The notes under the pieces are model-generated. The model made no database searches, had not been told where the DNA came from, and worked only from the letters and a program-made list of their open reading frames with translations. Below, piece after piece: positions 13,357 through 23,576 of a DNA stretch of 64,000 nucleotides. Each line of letters begins with the position of its first letter. Within the stretch, counting starts at the first letter, position 1. Origin of the DNA: Gracilibacillus salinarum (GTDB taxonomy: Bacteria > Bacillota > Bacilli > Bacillales > Amphibacillaceae); NCBI RefSeq assembly GCF_022919575.1, contig NZ_CP095071.1, positions 3,544,001-3,608,000 of the forward strand. The letters are read 5' to 3'. The position numbers and the translations under genes are program-made.

Positions 13357-14390
13357 GTGAATATATTTTAGGAGTGGAGACGAGCTGTGATGAGACAGCG
13401 GCGGCTATCATTAAGGACGGTACCGAAATTGTATCGAATGTAGTAGCTTCCCAAATTGAAAGCCATCAGCGATTTGGTGGGGTGGTACCTGAAATAGCTT
13501 CCAGACATCATGTTGAACAGATCACACTCGTATTAGAGGAGGCTTTTGTGAAGGCTGATTTAACAATAGATGATATCGATGCGATTGCAGTGACAGAAGG
13601 TCCCGGTCTTGTTGGTGCACTGCTTGTTGGTGTGAATGCGGCAAAAGGTTTAGCCTATGCTCACCAAAAACCGTTAATAGGCGTCCATCATATTGCTGGT
13701 CATATTTATGCAAACCGTTTAGAAAAAGAATTTGCATTCCCATTATTAGCGTTAGTTGTTTCCGGTGGTCACACGGAGCTAATCTTAATGAGAGGTCATG
13801 GAGAATTTGAGATTATTGGTGAAACGCGAGATGATGCGGCGGGAGAAGCATATGATAAAGTAGCCCGGACGCTCGAATTGCCGTATCCAGGCGGACCAAA
13901 AATTGATACCTTGGCACATCAAGGTGAAGAGACGATTGACTTTCCTCGTGCCTGGCTGGAAGACGATTCATTTGACTTTAGTTTTAGTGGACTAAAATCC
14001 GCAGTTATTAACACGCTTCATAATGCGAAGCAAAAGGATTTGAGCTTAAAGCAGGAGGATGTAGCAGCAAGTTTCCAGGCTAGTGTGGTGGATGTGTTAA
14101 CAGAAAAAACGTATAAAGCAGCGAAACAATTTGATGTAAAGCAAGTTATTGTGGCTGGTGGAGTTGCAGCTAACAAAGGTTTACGCTACGCAATGGAGCA
14201 AAAATTCCAAACAGAAAAGACAATGGAATTGCTGTTCCCGCCATTATCCTTATGTACGGATAACGCAGCGATGATAGCAGCGGCAGGTTCAATTGCCTAC
14301 CAACAAGGTCATCGTGCCACATGGGATCTAAACGCCAACCCGGGTTTAAGTCTAGAAAGATACGCCAAACGATCAACGCCAGAAAGTTAA
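13353..14390 (+). CDS. tsaD: tRNA N6-threonylcarbamoyladenosine transferase TsaD
   Basis: 345 residues, normal length. TsaD transfers threonylcarbamoyl from TC-AMP to A37 of tRNA. Seen are [14 protein letters not shown] (about 6-19), the metal motif [10 protein letters not shown] (about 111-120), the ATP-site SGGHTEL and [12 protein letters not shown] near 300. I chose ATG 13353 because GTGGGTGAG just upstream acts as ribosome site; a GTG at 13341 is the alternative. Its 5' end lies inside or next to the rimI stop. Confidence 0.96.
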   Translation: MSEYILGVETSCDETAAAIIKDGTEIVSNVVASQIESHQRFGGVVPEIASRHHVEQITLVLEEAFVKADLTIDDIDAIAVTEGPGLVGALLVGVNAAKGLAYAHQKPLIGVHHIAGHIYANRLEKEFAFPLLALVVSGGHTELILMRGHGEFEIIGETRDDAAGEAYDKVARTLELPYPGGPKIDTLAHQGEETIDFPRAWLEDDSFDFSFSGLKSAVINTLHNAKQKDLSLKQEDVAASFQASVVDVLTEKTYKAAKQFDVKQVIVAGGVAANKGLRYAMEQKFQTEKTMELLFPPLSLCTDNAAMIAAAGSIAYQQGHRATWDLNANPGLSLERYAKRSTPES

Positions 14391-14407
14391 GACTTTCTGG
14401 CGTTTTT
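14377..14407 (+). terminator. Terminator of the thiL-tsaD operon
   Basis: Perfect 10-bp stem CGCCAGAAAG/CTTTCTGGCG (14377-14386, 14393-14402) then T5. The tsaD stop codon lies in the loop. Confidence 0.92.
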
Positions 14408-14409
14408 CT

Positions 14410-14725
14410 TGTTAGTACAGAAAGTATAAAAGTGTAGTAATAGCAGAAATCATATGGATTTAGCTATCATTTTGATGTAATATATGTTGCTGAAATACCT
14501 CTTCGTCCAACCACTTCTCGGGGCACGGCTGAAGCTAGGCTATTACTCGGATAACTTCTCTGCTTCCTTGCACCGAGGAAGCCTACTTCGAAGCATTACT
14601 AGTAAACACAGGTGTTGACGTTGTGGATCTTCAGCCGGGAGTATATGTGATAGGCCTACGCTGATGTATAGCCCCTTAATTCATGCAACAGCTAGGATAT
14701 GAAGTGCTAACTGCGAGATTTATAT
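14410..14725 (+). repeat. Structured dispersed repeat, copy B left part
   Basis: Related to the other copies through AGAAAGTATAAAAGTG, TCCAACCACTTCTCGGGGCACGGCTGAAGCTA in pieces, and GCTAGGATATGAAG (about 14690). It appears split by the 52-bp tandem array, with its right part at 15260-15480. No gene seen. Confidence 0.65.
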
Positions 14726-14726
14726 C

Positions 14727-15175
14727 CAACGCATGAGAAGAAGAGTAATCTTCAAGCGAAAGAAGTAGCAATCGAACGTCCAACGCATGAAGAAGAGGAA
14801 ACTTCAAGCGAAAGGAGTAGCAAAAGAACGCCCAACGCATGAAGAAGGGGAAACTTCAGGCGAAAGGAGTAGCAAGAGGACGCCCAACGCATGAAGAAGG
14901 GGAAACTTCAGGCGGAAGGAGTAGCAAGAGGACGCCCAACGCATGAAGAAGAGGAAACTTCAAGCGAAAGGAGTAGCAAAAGAACGTCCAACGCATGAAG
15001 AAGGGGAAACTTCAGGCGAAAGGAGTAGCAAGAGGACGCCCAACGCATGAAGAAGGGGAAACTTCAGGCAAAAGGAGTAGCAAGAGGATGCCCAACGCAT
15101 GAAGAAGAGGAAACTTCAGGCGAAAGGAGTAGCAAGAGAAAGCCCAACGCATGAAGAAGAGTAATCTTCATACGA
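14727..15175 (+). repeat. 52-bp tandem array, about 8.6 units
   Basis: Units begin with CAACGCATGA at 14727, 14781, 14833, 14885, 14937, 14989, 15041, 15093 and 15145. The spacing is exactly 52 except for the first (54); the last unit is partial. A unit reads GAAGAAGAGGAAACTTC, then AGGCGAAAGGAGTAGCAA, then a variable GAGGACGCC. Units differ by a few bases. There are no unique spacers, so it is not a CRISPR. No long open frame is maintained. Confidence 0.95.
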
Positions 15176-15259
15176 ACCTGATAAACATTACCAAACATCA
15201 TCTGTCTACACAATAAAAAGTCTAAAACTAATAAGCTTCAGGCTTTCCTTTTTATTTAG

Positions 15260-15480
15260 TAAGAAAATAAATAAATGCAATCACAGCAGTAATCAAATTG
15301 AACATGAAGTTGGACTCTTCTCTAATATGATTACTAACCAAGTATCCATATGGAGAAATTTAATGTGCAAGAATACAGCTCCGTGCCCACAGGACGTGGA
15401 GCCTATTTCCGAAACTTTGCTAAGCAGATAAAAAATATCAAAATGACCATCTTGCCATACAGCCTTAGTTATTATAGGAT
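15260..15480 (+). repeat. Structured dispersed repeat, copy B right part
   Basis: Contains CAATCACAGCAGTAATCA, then CCGTGCCCACAGGACGTGG (about 15381-15399), GCCTATTTCCG and GCTAAGCAGATAAAAAATAT, in the same order as the 3' halves of copies A and C. It lacks their terminator-like end. Confidence 0.7.
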
Positions 15481-15510
15481 CAAATCTTTCATTTTTTTAG
15501 CTTTTCGACA

Positions 15511-15682
15511 TTATCCACAAGCAAATGAGCAATAATGTGAATAAATTAAAGAACGTTGTCATATCAAGAATTAAAGCGCATGAAAAAATGTGGATAAATA
15601 TCATTATAATTGTGGATAATGTGGACAATTATCTTAATAACTGAATTAGTAGGGGTGAATAAGTGGATAACTCTGTGTATAA
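15511..15682. promoter_or_regulatory. DnaA-box cluster between tsaD and ydiF
   Basis: Three perfect TTATCCACA boxes occur at 15511-15519 (+), 15589-15597 (-) and 15611-15619 (-). One-mismatch boxes lie at 15536-15544, 15620-15628, 15662-15670 and 15674-15682 (all -). Seven boxes in 172 bases is far above chance. In B. subtilis I recall a DnaA-binding cluster near gcp (tsaD) that tempers replication initiation. The location here is equivalent. Confidence 0.8.
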
Positions 15683-15702
15683 AGTGGAAAGGATCATAAA
15701 TA

Positions 15703-15740
15703 AAAAGGACAAATTACCCACAAGGCAATTTGTCCTTTTC
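15703..15740 (-). terminator. Terminator of the ABC-F gene
   Basis: AAAAGGACAAATT (15703-15715) pairs with AATTTGTCCTTTT (15727-15739). Read on the minus strand it ends in a T-run. Confidence 0.88.
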
Positions 15741-15742
15741 GA

Positions 15743-17668
15743 CTATTCGTGTAATGATTCCCATTCTTCCATTAAATTATCCACTTTTGCTTGTGCTGCT
15801 TTCTCTTGATTCGACAATTCCAGTGTTTTTTCATGGTCTTGAAATACTTCAGGATCGGATAATTGCTGATGAATTTCTTCCATTTCAAGTTCTAATGATT
15901 CAATCTCATTTTCTATCTCTGTGATGCGGCGATCCCTTTTTCGTTGTTCTTTTTTTAGTTGTTTTTCTTGTTCGAAATCAGATTTCGCTGTTGTCTTTTT
16001 TACTGTCTTTGCTTGTTCAGCTTCTATTAAAGCAGCAAGCTCCTGTTCTTCTTGCTTTTTTTCCACATAGTAGTCATAGTCTCCAATATAGAGTGTTGTC
16101 TTATCAGGCTGCATTTCTAATACATGGGTCGCGAGCTTGTTGATAAAGTAACGATCATGCGACACAAAAAGAATGGAACCAGGATAATCGATTAAAGCAG
16201 ATTCTAACACTTCTTTACTATCCAAATCCAAATGGTTGGTCGGTTCATCCAGTAATAAGAAATTTGATTTCTCCATCATAAGCTTCGCAAGAGCCAGTCT
16301 TGCTTTTTCTCCACCACTTAAGGCAGATACGTTACGCAAGACATCATCGCCGGAGAATAAGAAGTTACCCAAAATTGTGCGGATATCCTTCTCATCCATA
16401 GAAGGATAGTCATCCCATAATTCTTGTAAAACGGTCTTCTTCGTATTTAATTGTGTTTGTTCCTGATCATAATAGCCAATTTGGACATTAGCACCGAGTT
16501 GGATTTCTCCTGATGCAGGATCTAATTGACCGATTATTGTTTTTAGCAATGTCGACTTCCCTACCCCATTTGGTCCAACAAGCGCGACACTGTCGCCACG
16601 TTCAATGTGCAACCGTAAATTGGAAAATGTATCAGAAGAAGCGGTGTGATAGCGAAAGGCTAAATCATTAATTTTCAACACGTCATTGCCACTTCTTCTG
16701 TCTACGGAAAAGCTGAATTTAGCGGAACTTTCGTCACCTGCGGGCTTGTCCATGACTTCCATTTTCTCTAATTGTTTTCTTCTGCTCTGAGCTCGCTTGG
16801 TAGTCGAGGCACGTACAATATTTTTTTGAATGAAGTCTTCCATTCTCTTGATTTCTGTCTGTTGTTTTTCATATTGTTTCAGATCACGTTCATAGTTGGC
16901 AGCTTTTTGTTCTAGATATTTACTGTAGTTGCCATGAAATTTACTGGAATGATGACGAGAAATTTCATAGACAATATTCACGGTTTTATCTAAAAAGTAG
17001 CGGTCGTGAGAAACAATCACAACTGCACCGGAATAGCTGTTTAAATAGCCTTCGAGCCAGGTAAGTGTTTCGATATCCAGGTGGTTGGTCGGTTCATCCA
17101 AAATCAGGATATCTGGTTTTGTTAAAAGTAGCTTTCCTAGTGCTAATCTGGTTTTCTGACCTCCACTTAAAGTAGCAATTGGCGTATCCCACATCGATTC
17201 CGGGAAAGCAAGACCATTTAAGACCGCTTTGACGTCTGCTTCATACTGATAGCCACCATCTAATTTAAATTGTTCTTGTTTCTGATCATATTTGGCAAGT
17301 AACTGCTGATAACGATCGTGGTCTGCAAGCAAATCAGGATCACCCATCTGCTCTTCCATCTTACGTAGCGCTTGTTCATCTTTTTGAAAATGTTCAAAGA
17401 TCTTCAGCATTTCCTGCCAAATGGTTTCATCAGAATCTAAACCGGAATGCTGGGCAAGATATCCTAACGATACTTCCTTTGGTTTATGAATTTCTCCCTC
17501 GTCGTAGCTCAGTTGACCGGAAATAATGTTGAGCAGTGTCGATTTACCGGCACCATTCCGACCGACGATTGCAATACGTTCATTGCTTTTAATTTCTAGT
17601 TTAATATTGGATAAGATCAGTTCTGCACCGAATCTTTTAGTTAAATTGTTTACTTGTAAATAAATCAT
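15743..17668 (-). CDS. ydiF: ABC-F family ATPase (YdiF)
   Basis: 641 residues with two ABC domains and no membrane segments. First domain: Walker A GRNGAGKST (about 38), signature LSGGQKTRLALG, Walker B DILILDEPTNHLDI. Second domain: GPNGVGKST (about 365), LSGGEKARLALA, LLLDEPTNHLDLDS. The inter-domain linker is charged, and a C-terminal coiled coil runs from about 555 to 641. ABC-F proteins act on the ribosome, in translation or drug protection; the YdiF target is not established. Start 17668 has AGGTGAAC upstream; an in-frame upstream ATG lacks such a site. It converges on tsaD, as in Bacillus. Confidence 0.95.
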   Translation of the reverse strand: MIYLQVNNLTKRFGAELILSNIKLEIKSNERIAIVGRNGAGKSTLLNIISGQLSYDEGEIHKPKEVSLGYLAQHSGLDSDETIWQEMLKIFEHFQKDEQALRKMEEQMGDPDLLADHDRYQQLLAKYDQKQEQFKLDGGYQYEADVKAVLNGLAFPESMWDTPIATLSGGQKTRLALGKLLLTKPDILILDEPTNHLDIETLTWLEGYLNSYSGAVVIVSHDRYFLDKTVNIVYEISRHHSSKFHGNYSKYLEQKAANYERDLKQYEKQQTEIKRMEDFIQKNIVRASTTKRAQSRRKQLEKMEVMDKPAGDESSAKFSFSVDRRSGNDVLKINDLAFRYHTASSDTFSNLRLHIERGDSVALVGPNGVGKSTLLKTIIGQLDPASGEIQLGANVQIGYYDQEQTQLNTKKTVLQELWDDYPSMDEKDIRTILGNFLFSGDDVLRNVSALSGGEKARLALAKLMMEKSNFLLLDEPTNHLDLDSKEVLESALIDYPGSILFVSHDRYFINKLATHVLEMQPDKTTLYIGDYDYYVEKKQEEQELAALIEAEQAKTVKKTTAKSDFEQEKQLKKEQRKRDRRITEIENEIESLELEMEEIHQQLSDPEVFQDHEKTLELSNQEKAAQAKVDNLMEEWESLHE

Positions 17669-17765
17669 CTGGTTCACCTCTAATGTATTAAGTGTATCTA
17701 AAAGCAGATAGCACTGCAAGCGGCTGTTATTCATTTCAACATTTTGTGCAATCAATATGTGTTAA

Positions 17766-17779
17766 GTGAATAATTTCAC
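17766..17779. promoter_or_regulatory. Putative Rex operator
   Basis: GTGAATAATTTCAC fits the core of the Rex box (GTGAA N4 TTCAC) and lies 83 bases before rex. Autoregulation by NADH/NAD+ ratio is likely. The outer bases (AA/GA) do not match the TTGTGAA...TTCACAA consensus. Confidence 0.5.
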
Positions 17780-17861
17780 GACATTTGTGGATATATCTGT
17801 TAGAATAAAAGTAAGTAAAATCCTTCACAAGTTAGAAAGCGATTAAAAGTAAGGGGAATGA

Positions 17862-18512
17862 ATGATGTCGAATCAACACAAAATACCACAGGCAACAGCT
17901 AAACGTTTACCTTTATATTATCGATTTTTGAACAATTTGCATATTCAAGGGAAATCACGAGTTTCATCCAGGGAGCTAAGTGAAGCAATAAAAGTAGACT
18001 CCGCAACGATTCGAAGGGATTTCTCCTATTTTGGTGCACTTGGAAAAAAAGGTTACGGCTATAATGTGGAATATTTGCTCGGATTCTTTCGTAAGACATT
18101 GGACCAGGATGAGAATACACCTGTAGCATTGATTGGGGTAGGTAATTTAGGAACCGCTTTTTTGAATTATAATTTTACCAAAAACAACAATACGAAAATC
18201 GAAATGGCTTTTGATGCAGACAAACAAAAAGTAGGAAGTACGATTGGTGATGTTCAGGTCCATCACATTGATGAACTTGAAGACTATTTGGATAAGATCT
18301 CGGTAGCTATTCTAACCGTACCTGTGTCAGAAGCACAAAATATTACGGATCGGCTCGTCGATGCTGGCATCAGTGGCATTCTTAACTTTACACCGGCTCG
18401 AATTACCGTGCCCGACAGCATCCGTGTTCATCATATTGATTTGGCAGTGGAACTGCAATCCCTTGTTTATTTCATGAAGCATTATCCATTGAATGATGAT
18501 AATGATGAATGA
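17862..18512 (+). CDS. rex: Redox-sensing transcriptional repressor Rex
   Basis: 216 residues. An N-terminal winged helix ([20 protein letters not shown], about 40-60) is followed by a Rossmann domain with GVGNLGTAF (about 92-100). The C-terminal helix that swaps in the dimer is present ([12 protein letters not shown]). Rex senses the NADH/NAD+ ratio and represses fermentative and respiratory genes when NADH is low. Start 17862 (ATGATG) follows AAGGGGAATGA. Gene order ydiF-rex-ydiK-ydiL-groES matches Bacillus, without moaC or tat genes between. Confidence 0.96.
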   Translation: MMSNQHKIPQATAKRLPLYYRFLNNLHIQGKSRVSSRELSEAIKVDSATIRRDFSYFGALGKKGYGYNVEYLLGFFRKTLDQDENTPVALIGVGNLGTAFLNYNFTKNNNTKIEMAFDADKQKVGSTIGDVQVHHIDELEDYLDKISVAILTVPVSEAQNITDRLVDAGISGILNFTPARITVPDSIRVHHIDLAVELQSLVYFMKHYPLNDDNDE

Positions 18513-18514
18513 TA

Positions 18515-18556
18515 AAAAATAACCATCCTCGTAATGAAGGATGGTTATTTTTTCTT
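18515..18556. terminator. Bidirectional terminator between rex and ydiK
   Basis: AAAATAACCATCCT and AGGATGGTTATTTT form a stem of 14 bp with A and T runs on both sides, serving both convergent genes. Confidence 0.9.
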
Positions 18557-18754
18557 TTTATCATTCGCTTTTTTTATACGAAAGTGCAGGTTCACAAGCC
18601 GTATGGCAACCACGATATCGATCGTCGCAAAGGTCGCTAAAAAGATGGTGATAAAGTTAAATACTGTGTCTTCTGCCGATTGTACTGCGATGTAAATAAA
18701 CAATACAGACAGTACAATATAAAAGAAGGCAGAACGCAAAGGTGATATACGCAT
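18545..18754 (-). CDS. ydiK: Small membrane protein YdiK (DUF4305)
   Basis: 69 residues when started at the ATG at 18754, which has TTGGAGG 11 bases upstream; an upstream TTG (18772) overlaps that site. Two transmembrane helices are visible (LRSAFFYIVLSVLFIYIAV and FNFITIFLATFATIDIVVAI), with a basic tail ending KKANDKKKK. It is placed seven bases after ydiL, as in B. subtilis. No function is known. Confidence 0.85.
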   Translation of the reverse strand: MRISPLRSAFFYIVLSVLFIYIAVQSAEDTVFNFITIFLATFATIDIVVAIRLVNLHFRIKKANDKKKK

Positions 18755-18761
18755 AATCCTA

Positions 18762-19469
18762 TTATCCTCCAATAATAATCGTCATTAGTTCCTCTAATTG
18801 CTTCATTTGTTGTTCGATCTGTTCTGAATCTAATGAAAGTTGTCCGATTACAGCGAATGTATTAATCGACATGTGTGCAATAATCGGTACAATAATTCGT
18901 TTTGTTTCCACATATAAAAAGGCAAAGATCATCCCGATGGCTGTGTAGGTTAGTAAATGGCTGAAATCCATGTGTACAGCAGCAAAGATCAGACCTGAAA
19001 TAATCGCTGCAAAAAAGAAATTCATTTTTTTATACAGTGACCCGAAGATAGCCTTTCGAAAAACTAACTCTTCTAATATTGGACCTAATACTGAAATGAT
19101 GATAATGAAGATCGGCATTTGTCGAGCTACATTCATCAAATCCATCGTATTTTCTGACCCAGGTTTAATTCCGAATACGAATGTTTCGATCAGGATGGAT
19201 GCATATTGTCCAATCATGACGAGAAAGAAACCGAGTATTGACCATAGAATAATATTTCCTATTCTTTTATGTTCCAGGTCGAAGAATTCTTTCATTTCAC
19301 CTTTTAATATAATGAATGAAACAACTAACGCCAATGCAAATGTGATTACGGACCACCATGTAGAGAAAGTTTCCATATCAGTGATTAAATCTCTAAAAGG
19401 TAACGCTAAAAAAATGGAAAACTGCATGGCAACATAGGTGACAATCAAATATATATATTTTTTTGGCAA
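18762..19469 (-). CDS. ydiL: CPBP-family intramembrane protease (YdiL)
   Basis: 235 residues, about seven membrane helices. The CPBP (Abi/CAAX protease) motifs are present: EELVFRKAIFGSLY (about 143-156), HMDFSHLL (about 177-184) and a late AHMSINT (about 210). Family members cleave substrates in the membrane or give self-immunity to bacteriocins; the substrate here is unknown. The TTG start at 19469 has AAGGAG about 11 bases upstream. Its gene order next to groES is conserved in Bacillus. Confidence 0.9.
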   Translation of the reverse strand: MPKKYIYLIVTYVAMQFSIFLALPFRDLITDMETFSTWWSVITFALALVVSFIILKGEMKEFFDLEHKRIGNIILWSILGFFLVMIGQYASILIETFVFGIKPGSENTMDLMNVARQMPIFIIIISVLGPILEELVFRKAIFGSLYKKMNFFFAAIISGLIFAAVHMDFSHLLTYTAIGMIFAFLYVETKRIIVPIIAHMSINTFAVIGQLSLDSEQIEQQMKQLEELMTIIIGG

Positions 19470-19610
19470 CGTATAACGACTCCTTAATTTTCTTTTTCTA
19501 TCATGATACGTATTTTAACATAAATTTAGAATAAAATTGAAATAGTTCGTCTACATATAGAAGTGTGAGTTAGAACAGCGAAAAAAATTCATTAATCGTT
19601 AGTAAAATAC

Positions 19611-19676
19611 TTGCAAAAAATGCTTGTATTCATTATTATAAGAATTGTGTTAGCACTCCCTGTATTAGAGTGCTAA
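19611..19676 (+). promoter_or_regulatory. groESL promoter and CIRCE operator
   Basis: TTGCAA (19611-19616), a 17-base spacer and TATTAT (19634-19639) form a sigma-A promoter. A perfect CIRCE follows: TTAGCACTC (19650-19658), nine bases, GAGTGCTAA (19668-19676). CIRCE is the HrcA heat-shock operator, so groESL should be HrcA-controlled. Confidence 0.95.
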
Positions 19677-19722
19677 TAATCGACAAATTATTGAATGTGA
19701 AATTCAAGGAGGTAACGAAAAG

Positions 19723-20007
19723 ATGCTTAAACCATTAGGTGATCGTGTCATTATTGAGCTTGTAGAGCAAGAGGAAAAAACAGCAAGTGGAATTGTTCTT
19801 CCAGATTCTGCGAAGGAAAAACCACAAGAAGGTAAAGTTGTAGCTGTTGGTTCTGGTCGTGTAACAGATAACGGAGAAAAAATTGCCCTTGAAGTAGAAC
19901 AAGGCAATACGATTATTTTCTCTAAATTTGCTGGCACTGAAGTGAAATATGAAGGTAAAGAATACTTAATTCTTCGTGAGAGCGACATCTTAGCAATTAT
20001 CGGCTAA
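19723..20007 (+). CDS. groES: Co-chaperonin GroES
   Basis: 94 residues, standard. It starts [15 protein letters not shown], has the mobile loop [18 protein letters not shown] (about 16-33) that contacts GroEL, and VGSGRV. It caps the GroEL folding chamber in the cytosol. AAGGAGG lies upstream of ATG 19723. Confidence 0.98.
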   Translation: MLKPLGDRVIIELVEQEEKTASGIVLPDSAKEKPQEGKVVAVGSGRVTDNGEKIALEVEQGNTIIFSKFAGTEVKYEGKEYLILRESDILAIIG

Positions 20008-20051
20008 GGATAACGAAGAGCATTAACAATAAAATCACATACATTTTTTAA

Positions 20052-21713
<1,662 letters not shown>

Positions 21714-21718
21714 AAACA

Positions 21719-21752
21719 ACTTATAAACATTGATAAAACAACGTTTATAAGC
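21719..21752 (+). terminator. Possible groEL terminator hairpin
   Basis: CTTATAAAC and GTTTATAAG form a perfect 9-bp inverted repeat with a 14-base loop. No clean T-run follows. Three TGTTCATG-like repeats downstream could instead be recombinase arm sites. Confidence 0.4.
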
Positions 21753-21789
21753 GTTCATTCTTGTTCATGTTCATGCTTTTGTTCATGTT

Positions 21790-22131
21790 TCACTTAATAA
21801 TATTATGAGAGAGGTCTTTCATTAAGTTACTAAACTTATTGGAGGCCTCTTTTTTAATGTTCTTTGTCATATGAGCGTATATGTCCATTGTAGTGTTAAT
21901 ATCAGCATGTCCTAGTCGTTCTTGTATCTCTTTAATGTGTACGTTAGCTTCAATAAGTAAAGAGGTGTGAGTATGCCTAAAAGAATGAGGTGTAATATGT
22001 TTTTTAATCTTAGTTTTCTTAAGCAAACGTTGCAACCTAATAGAGATAGACTTTAATGTTTTTGGATAACCTTCATTAGTTGCAAAAATAAAATTATTAT
22101 CGTGGTAAAACGGCTTATTCTCATCTAGCAA
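21790..22131 (-). pseudogene. Tyrosine recombinase/integrase, C-terminal remnant
   Basis: 113 residues matching only the last third of a phage-type integrase. The catalytic PHSFRHTHTSLL (HxxR), LGHADINTTMDIYAHMT (His/Tyr box) and the nucleophile Tyr are all present. The N-terminal arm-binding and core-binding domains are missing. The frame opens at 22131 without an obvious ribosome site and its upstream flank is unrelated sequence. I read it as the surviving end of an element that once sat next to groEL. Confidence 0.85.
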
Positions 22132-22229
22132 AAGACCTCAAGCCACTATTATATCATCATGCGAAACACATCGATGAATACCGGGCGTTATCTGCGCGTG
22201 ATAAATAACGGGTTTCTTTTTCGTGAAAA

Positions 22230-22388
22230 TGTGGTATACTAAGTAATAAGAAAAGACATATTAAAAAAGACCGCAGTTACAGCTGCGGTCCCTAGATACT
22301 CATCCTTTGAATAGGGGATTGGCGTTATCTAGTGTATTACCAGAAAATAGCCCTTACCCATTTGGTCAGAATAGGGGGCTATTTTTTT
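22230..22388 (+). ncRNA. Candidate type I antitoxin RNA
   Basis: An extended -10 promoter (TGGTATACT, -10 at 22235-22240) would start RNA near 22247. An intrinsic terminator AAATAGCCC/GGGCTATTT plus T7 (22345-22388) ends it inside the 3' end of the toxin frame. The ~140-base RNA would be complementary to the 3' end of the toxin mRNA, the layout of RatA and SR4 in B. subtilis. No expression evidence is available here. Confidence 0.6.
22263..22290 (-). terminator. Terminator of the holin-like toxin mRNA
   Basis: On the minus strand GACCGCAG and CTGCGGTC (22269-22276, 22283-22290) form a stem followed by six T. Confidence 0.8.
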
Positions 22389-22477
22389 GCGTTTAAAATA
22401 GCGACAACGACAGCAATTAGCGCAATGATCATCGTGGAAAACGAGATCATGAGTGTTAAAGCCTGGAACGTCGTCAT
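22379..22477 (-). CDS. Holin-like small hydrophobic toxin (type I TA)
   Basis: 32 residues, beginning MTTFQALTLMISF and ending AILNAKK. One membrane helix and a basic tail fit the putative holin-like toxin family (TxpA/BsrG-type peptides), which depolarise the membrane when over-expressed. On the minus strand AAGGGGTGAT precedes the ATG at 22477. The promoter is extended -10 TGGTATAAT (complement of 22553-22561) with a ~70-base leader, so the mRNA would be about 285 bases. It lies among recombinase remnants, typical for such pairs. Confidence 0.78.
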   Translation of the reverse strand: MTTFQALTLMISFSTMIIALIAVVVAILNAKK

Positions 22478-22636
22478 GGCATCACCCCTTCGGGGATAAC
22501 ACCAACCACCCTATTCGTCTGGTACAAGTTGTCGAATGAGTACCTGTCTTCTATTATACCATATATTCCCGTTCATTTCTTTTGTTTTTCTAAATAAATT
22601 GCCGTGATGACACGGTTTGTAAGCGTTCTGTTTTTT

Positions 22637-23170
22637 TTAATCTTCTAATACCATCGCATACTGTTTATATCGGCGTAACGAATACCGGTGCGTTAAATGA
22701 AAATGCGCCAAGATCTCCTTCTCTGATCGACCTCTTTGAATATGGTCGAGGATACAGCTATTTCGCAAATGCTTTGCTGACAGTTTCCGAAGTCCCGCCA
22801 GCTGCACTTCATCTTTAATCATTTTTTGTATGCTTCTTGCCGATAGGCGCTTAGGTTGATCATTTCTATAATCATACTGATAATCCTTACTCTGGTTATT
22901 AAAGGCAACAAACAATGGTTGATCGGATTTCCATGTTGGCTTTTTAAGAGGATCAATCGTTTTTAAATAGTCACGGATATAAGTCATATGACTCTTGGGT
23001 AACCTATAGGTTCTACGAGAACCCTCTCCTTTTATTTCGATCAGGGATTGCGCCAAGTTTACGTTGTTTATGTTCAGCAGAGCGATCTCTTTCGGGCGAA
23101 CCCCTACATATCGTACAAGATGTACGATGGCTAAGTTGTTTTTACGGAATTTTCTTATAGGTTTAACCAA
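22637..23170 (-). pseudogene. Tyrosine recombinase, N-terminally truncated
   Basis: 177 residues covering the catalytic domain only. The first catalytic Arg lies in YVGVRPKEI (about 22-30), HxxR in KHLRNSC (about 138-144), and the final His and Tyr in HLTHRYSLRRYKQY near the end. The N-terminal core-binding domain expected in a full enzyme of about 280-300 residues is missing. The left end of its similarity abuts the broken start of the ECF sigma gene on the other strand near 23155, so the two fragments meet head to head. It is not closely similar to the recombinase at 26108-26998. Confidence 0.8.
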
Positions 23171-23576
23171 AAATGAAAATGAGGCTGAAGATATTCTTCA
23201 AGATCTATTCACTCGTATTCTATTTAACCCTGAAAATATGTTTAAGGTGACGTATACCAGAAGCTGGTTGCTCACATGTGCTAAAAATGCATTCCTCGAT
23301 TATTACAAAAAAAAGAAACCCGTTTTATTAAACGATGAAGAATTAATCGAGCAATTACTTATAGAACCAACATCGACAGAAAAAGAAGTATTAGTGAACC
23401 ATCAATTAGAGACATTATTGAATACATTAGATCCGATTGACAAGGCGATTATATTGGCGAAAGAATATTATAGTTATTTAGAAATGGAACACCTTTTCAA
23501 TTTAACGACACCAAACCTTAAATCAAAAGTGTTTCGTATCAAAAAGCGACTGGTAAAAATCGAGGTGAAAAAATGA
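23155..23576 (+). pseudogene. ECF sigma factor lacking its N-terminus
   Basis: About 140 residues from LTKNENEAEDILQDLF (end of sigma region 2.1-2.2) through SWLLTCAKNAFLDYYKKKK (2.3-2.4) to region 4 (LDPIDKAIILAKEYYSYLEM and TTPNLKSKVFRIKKRL). A complete ECF factor would have about 25-30 more residues at the start. The open frame does extend left to 23064, but that part is the antisense of the recombinase. Its stop overlaps the anti-sigma start (ATGA). Probably inactive unless restarted. Confidence 0.8.

Noticed and set aside
14727..15175. CRISPR array
   Set aside because: The units are contiguous 52-bp repeats with point differences; there are no unique spacers of constant length and no cas genes nearby.
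15511..15682. Chromosomal origin of replication
   Set aside because: No dnaA/dnaN neighbours and no clear AT-rich unwinding element; the position next to tsaD fits a regulatory DnaA cluster better.
18970..19437. 155-residue frame opposite ydiL
   Set aside because: Antisense shadow of a well-supported CPBP protease gene.
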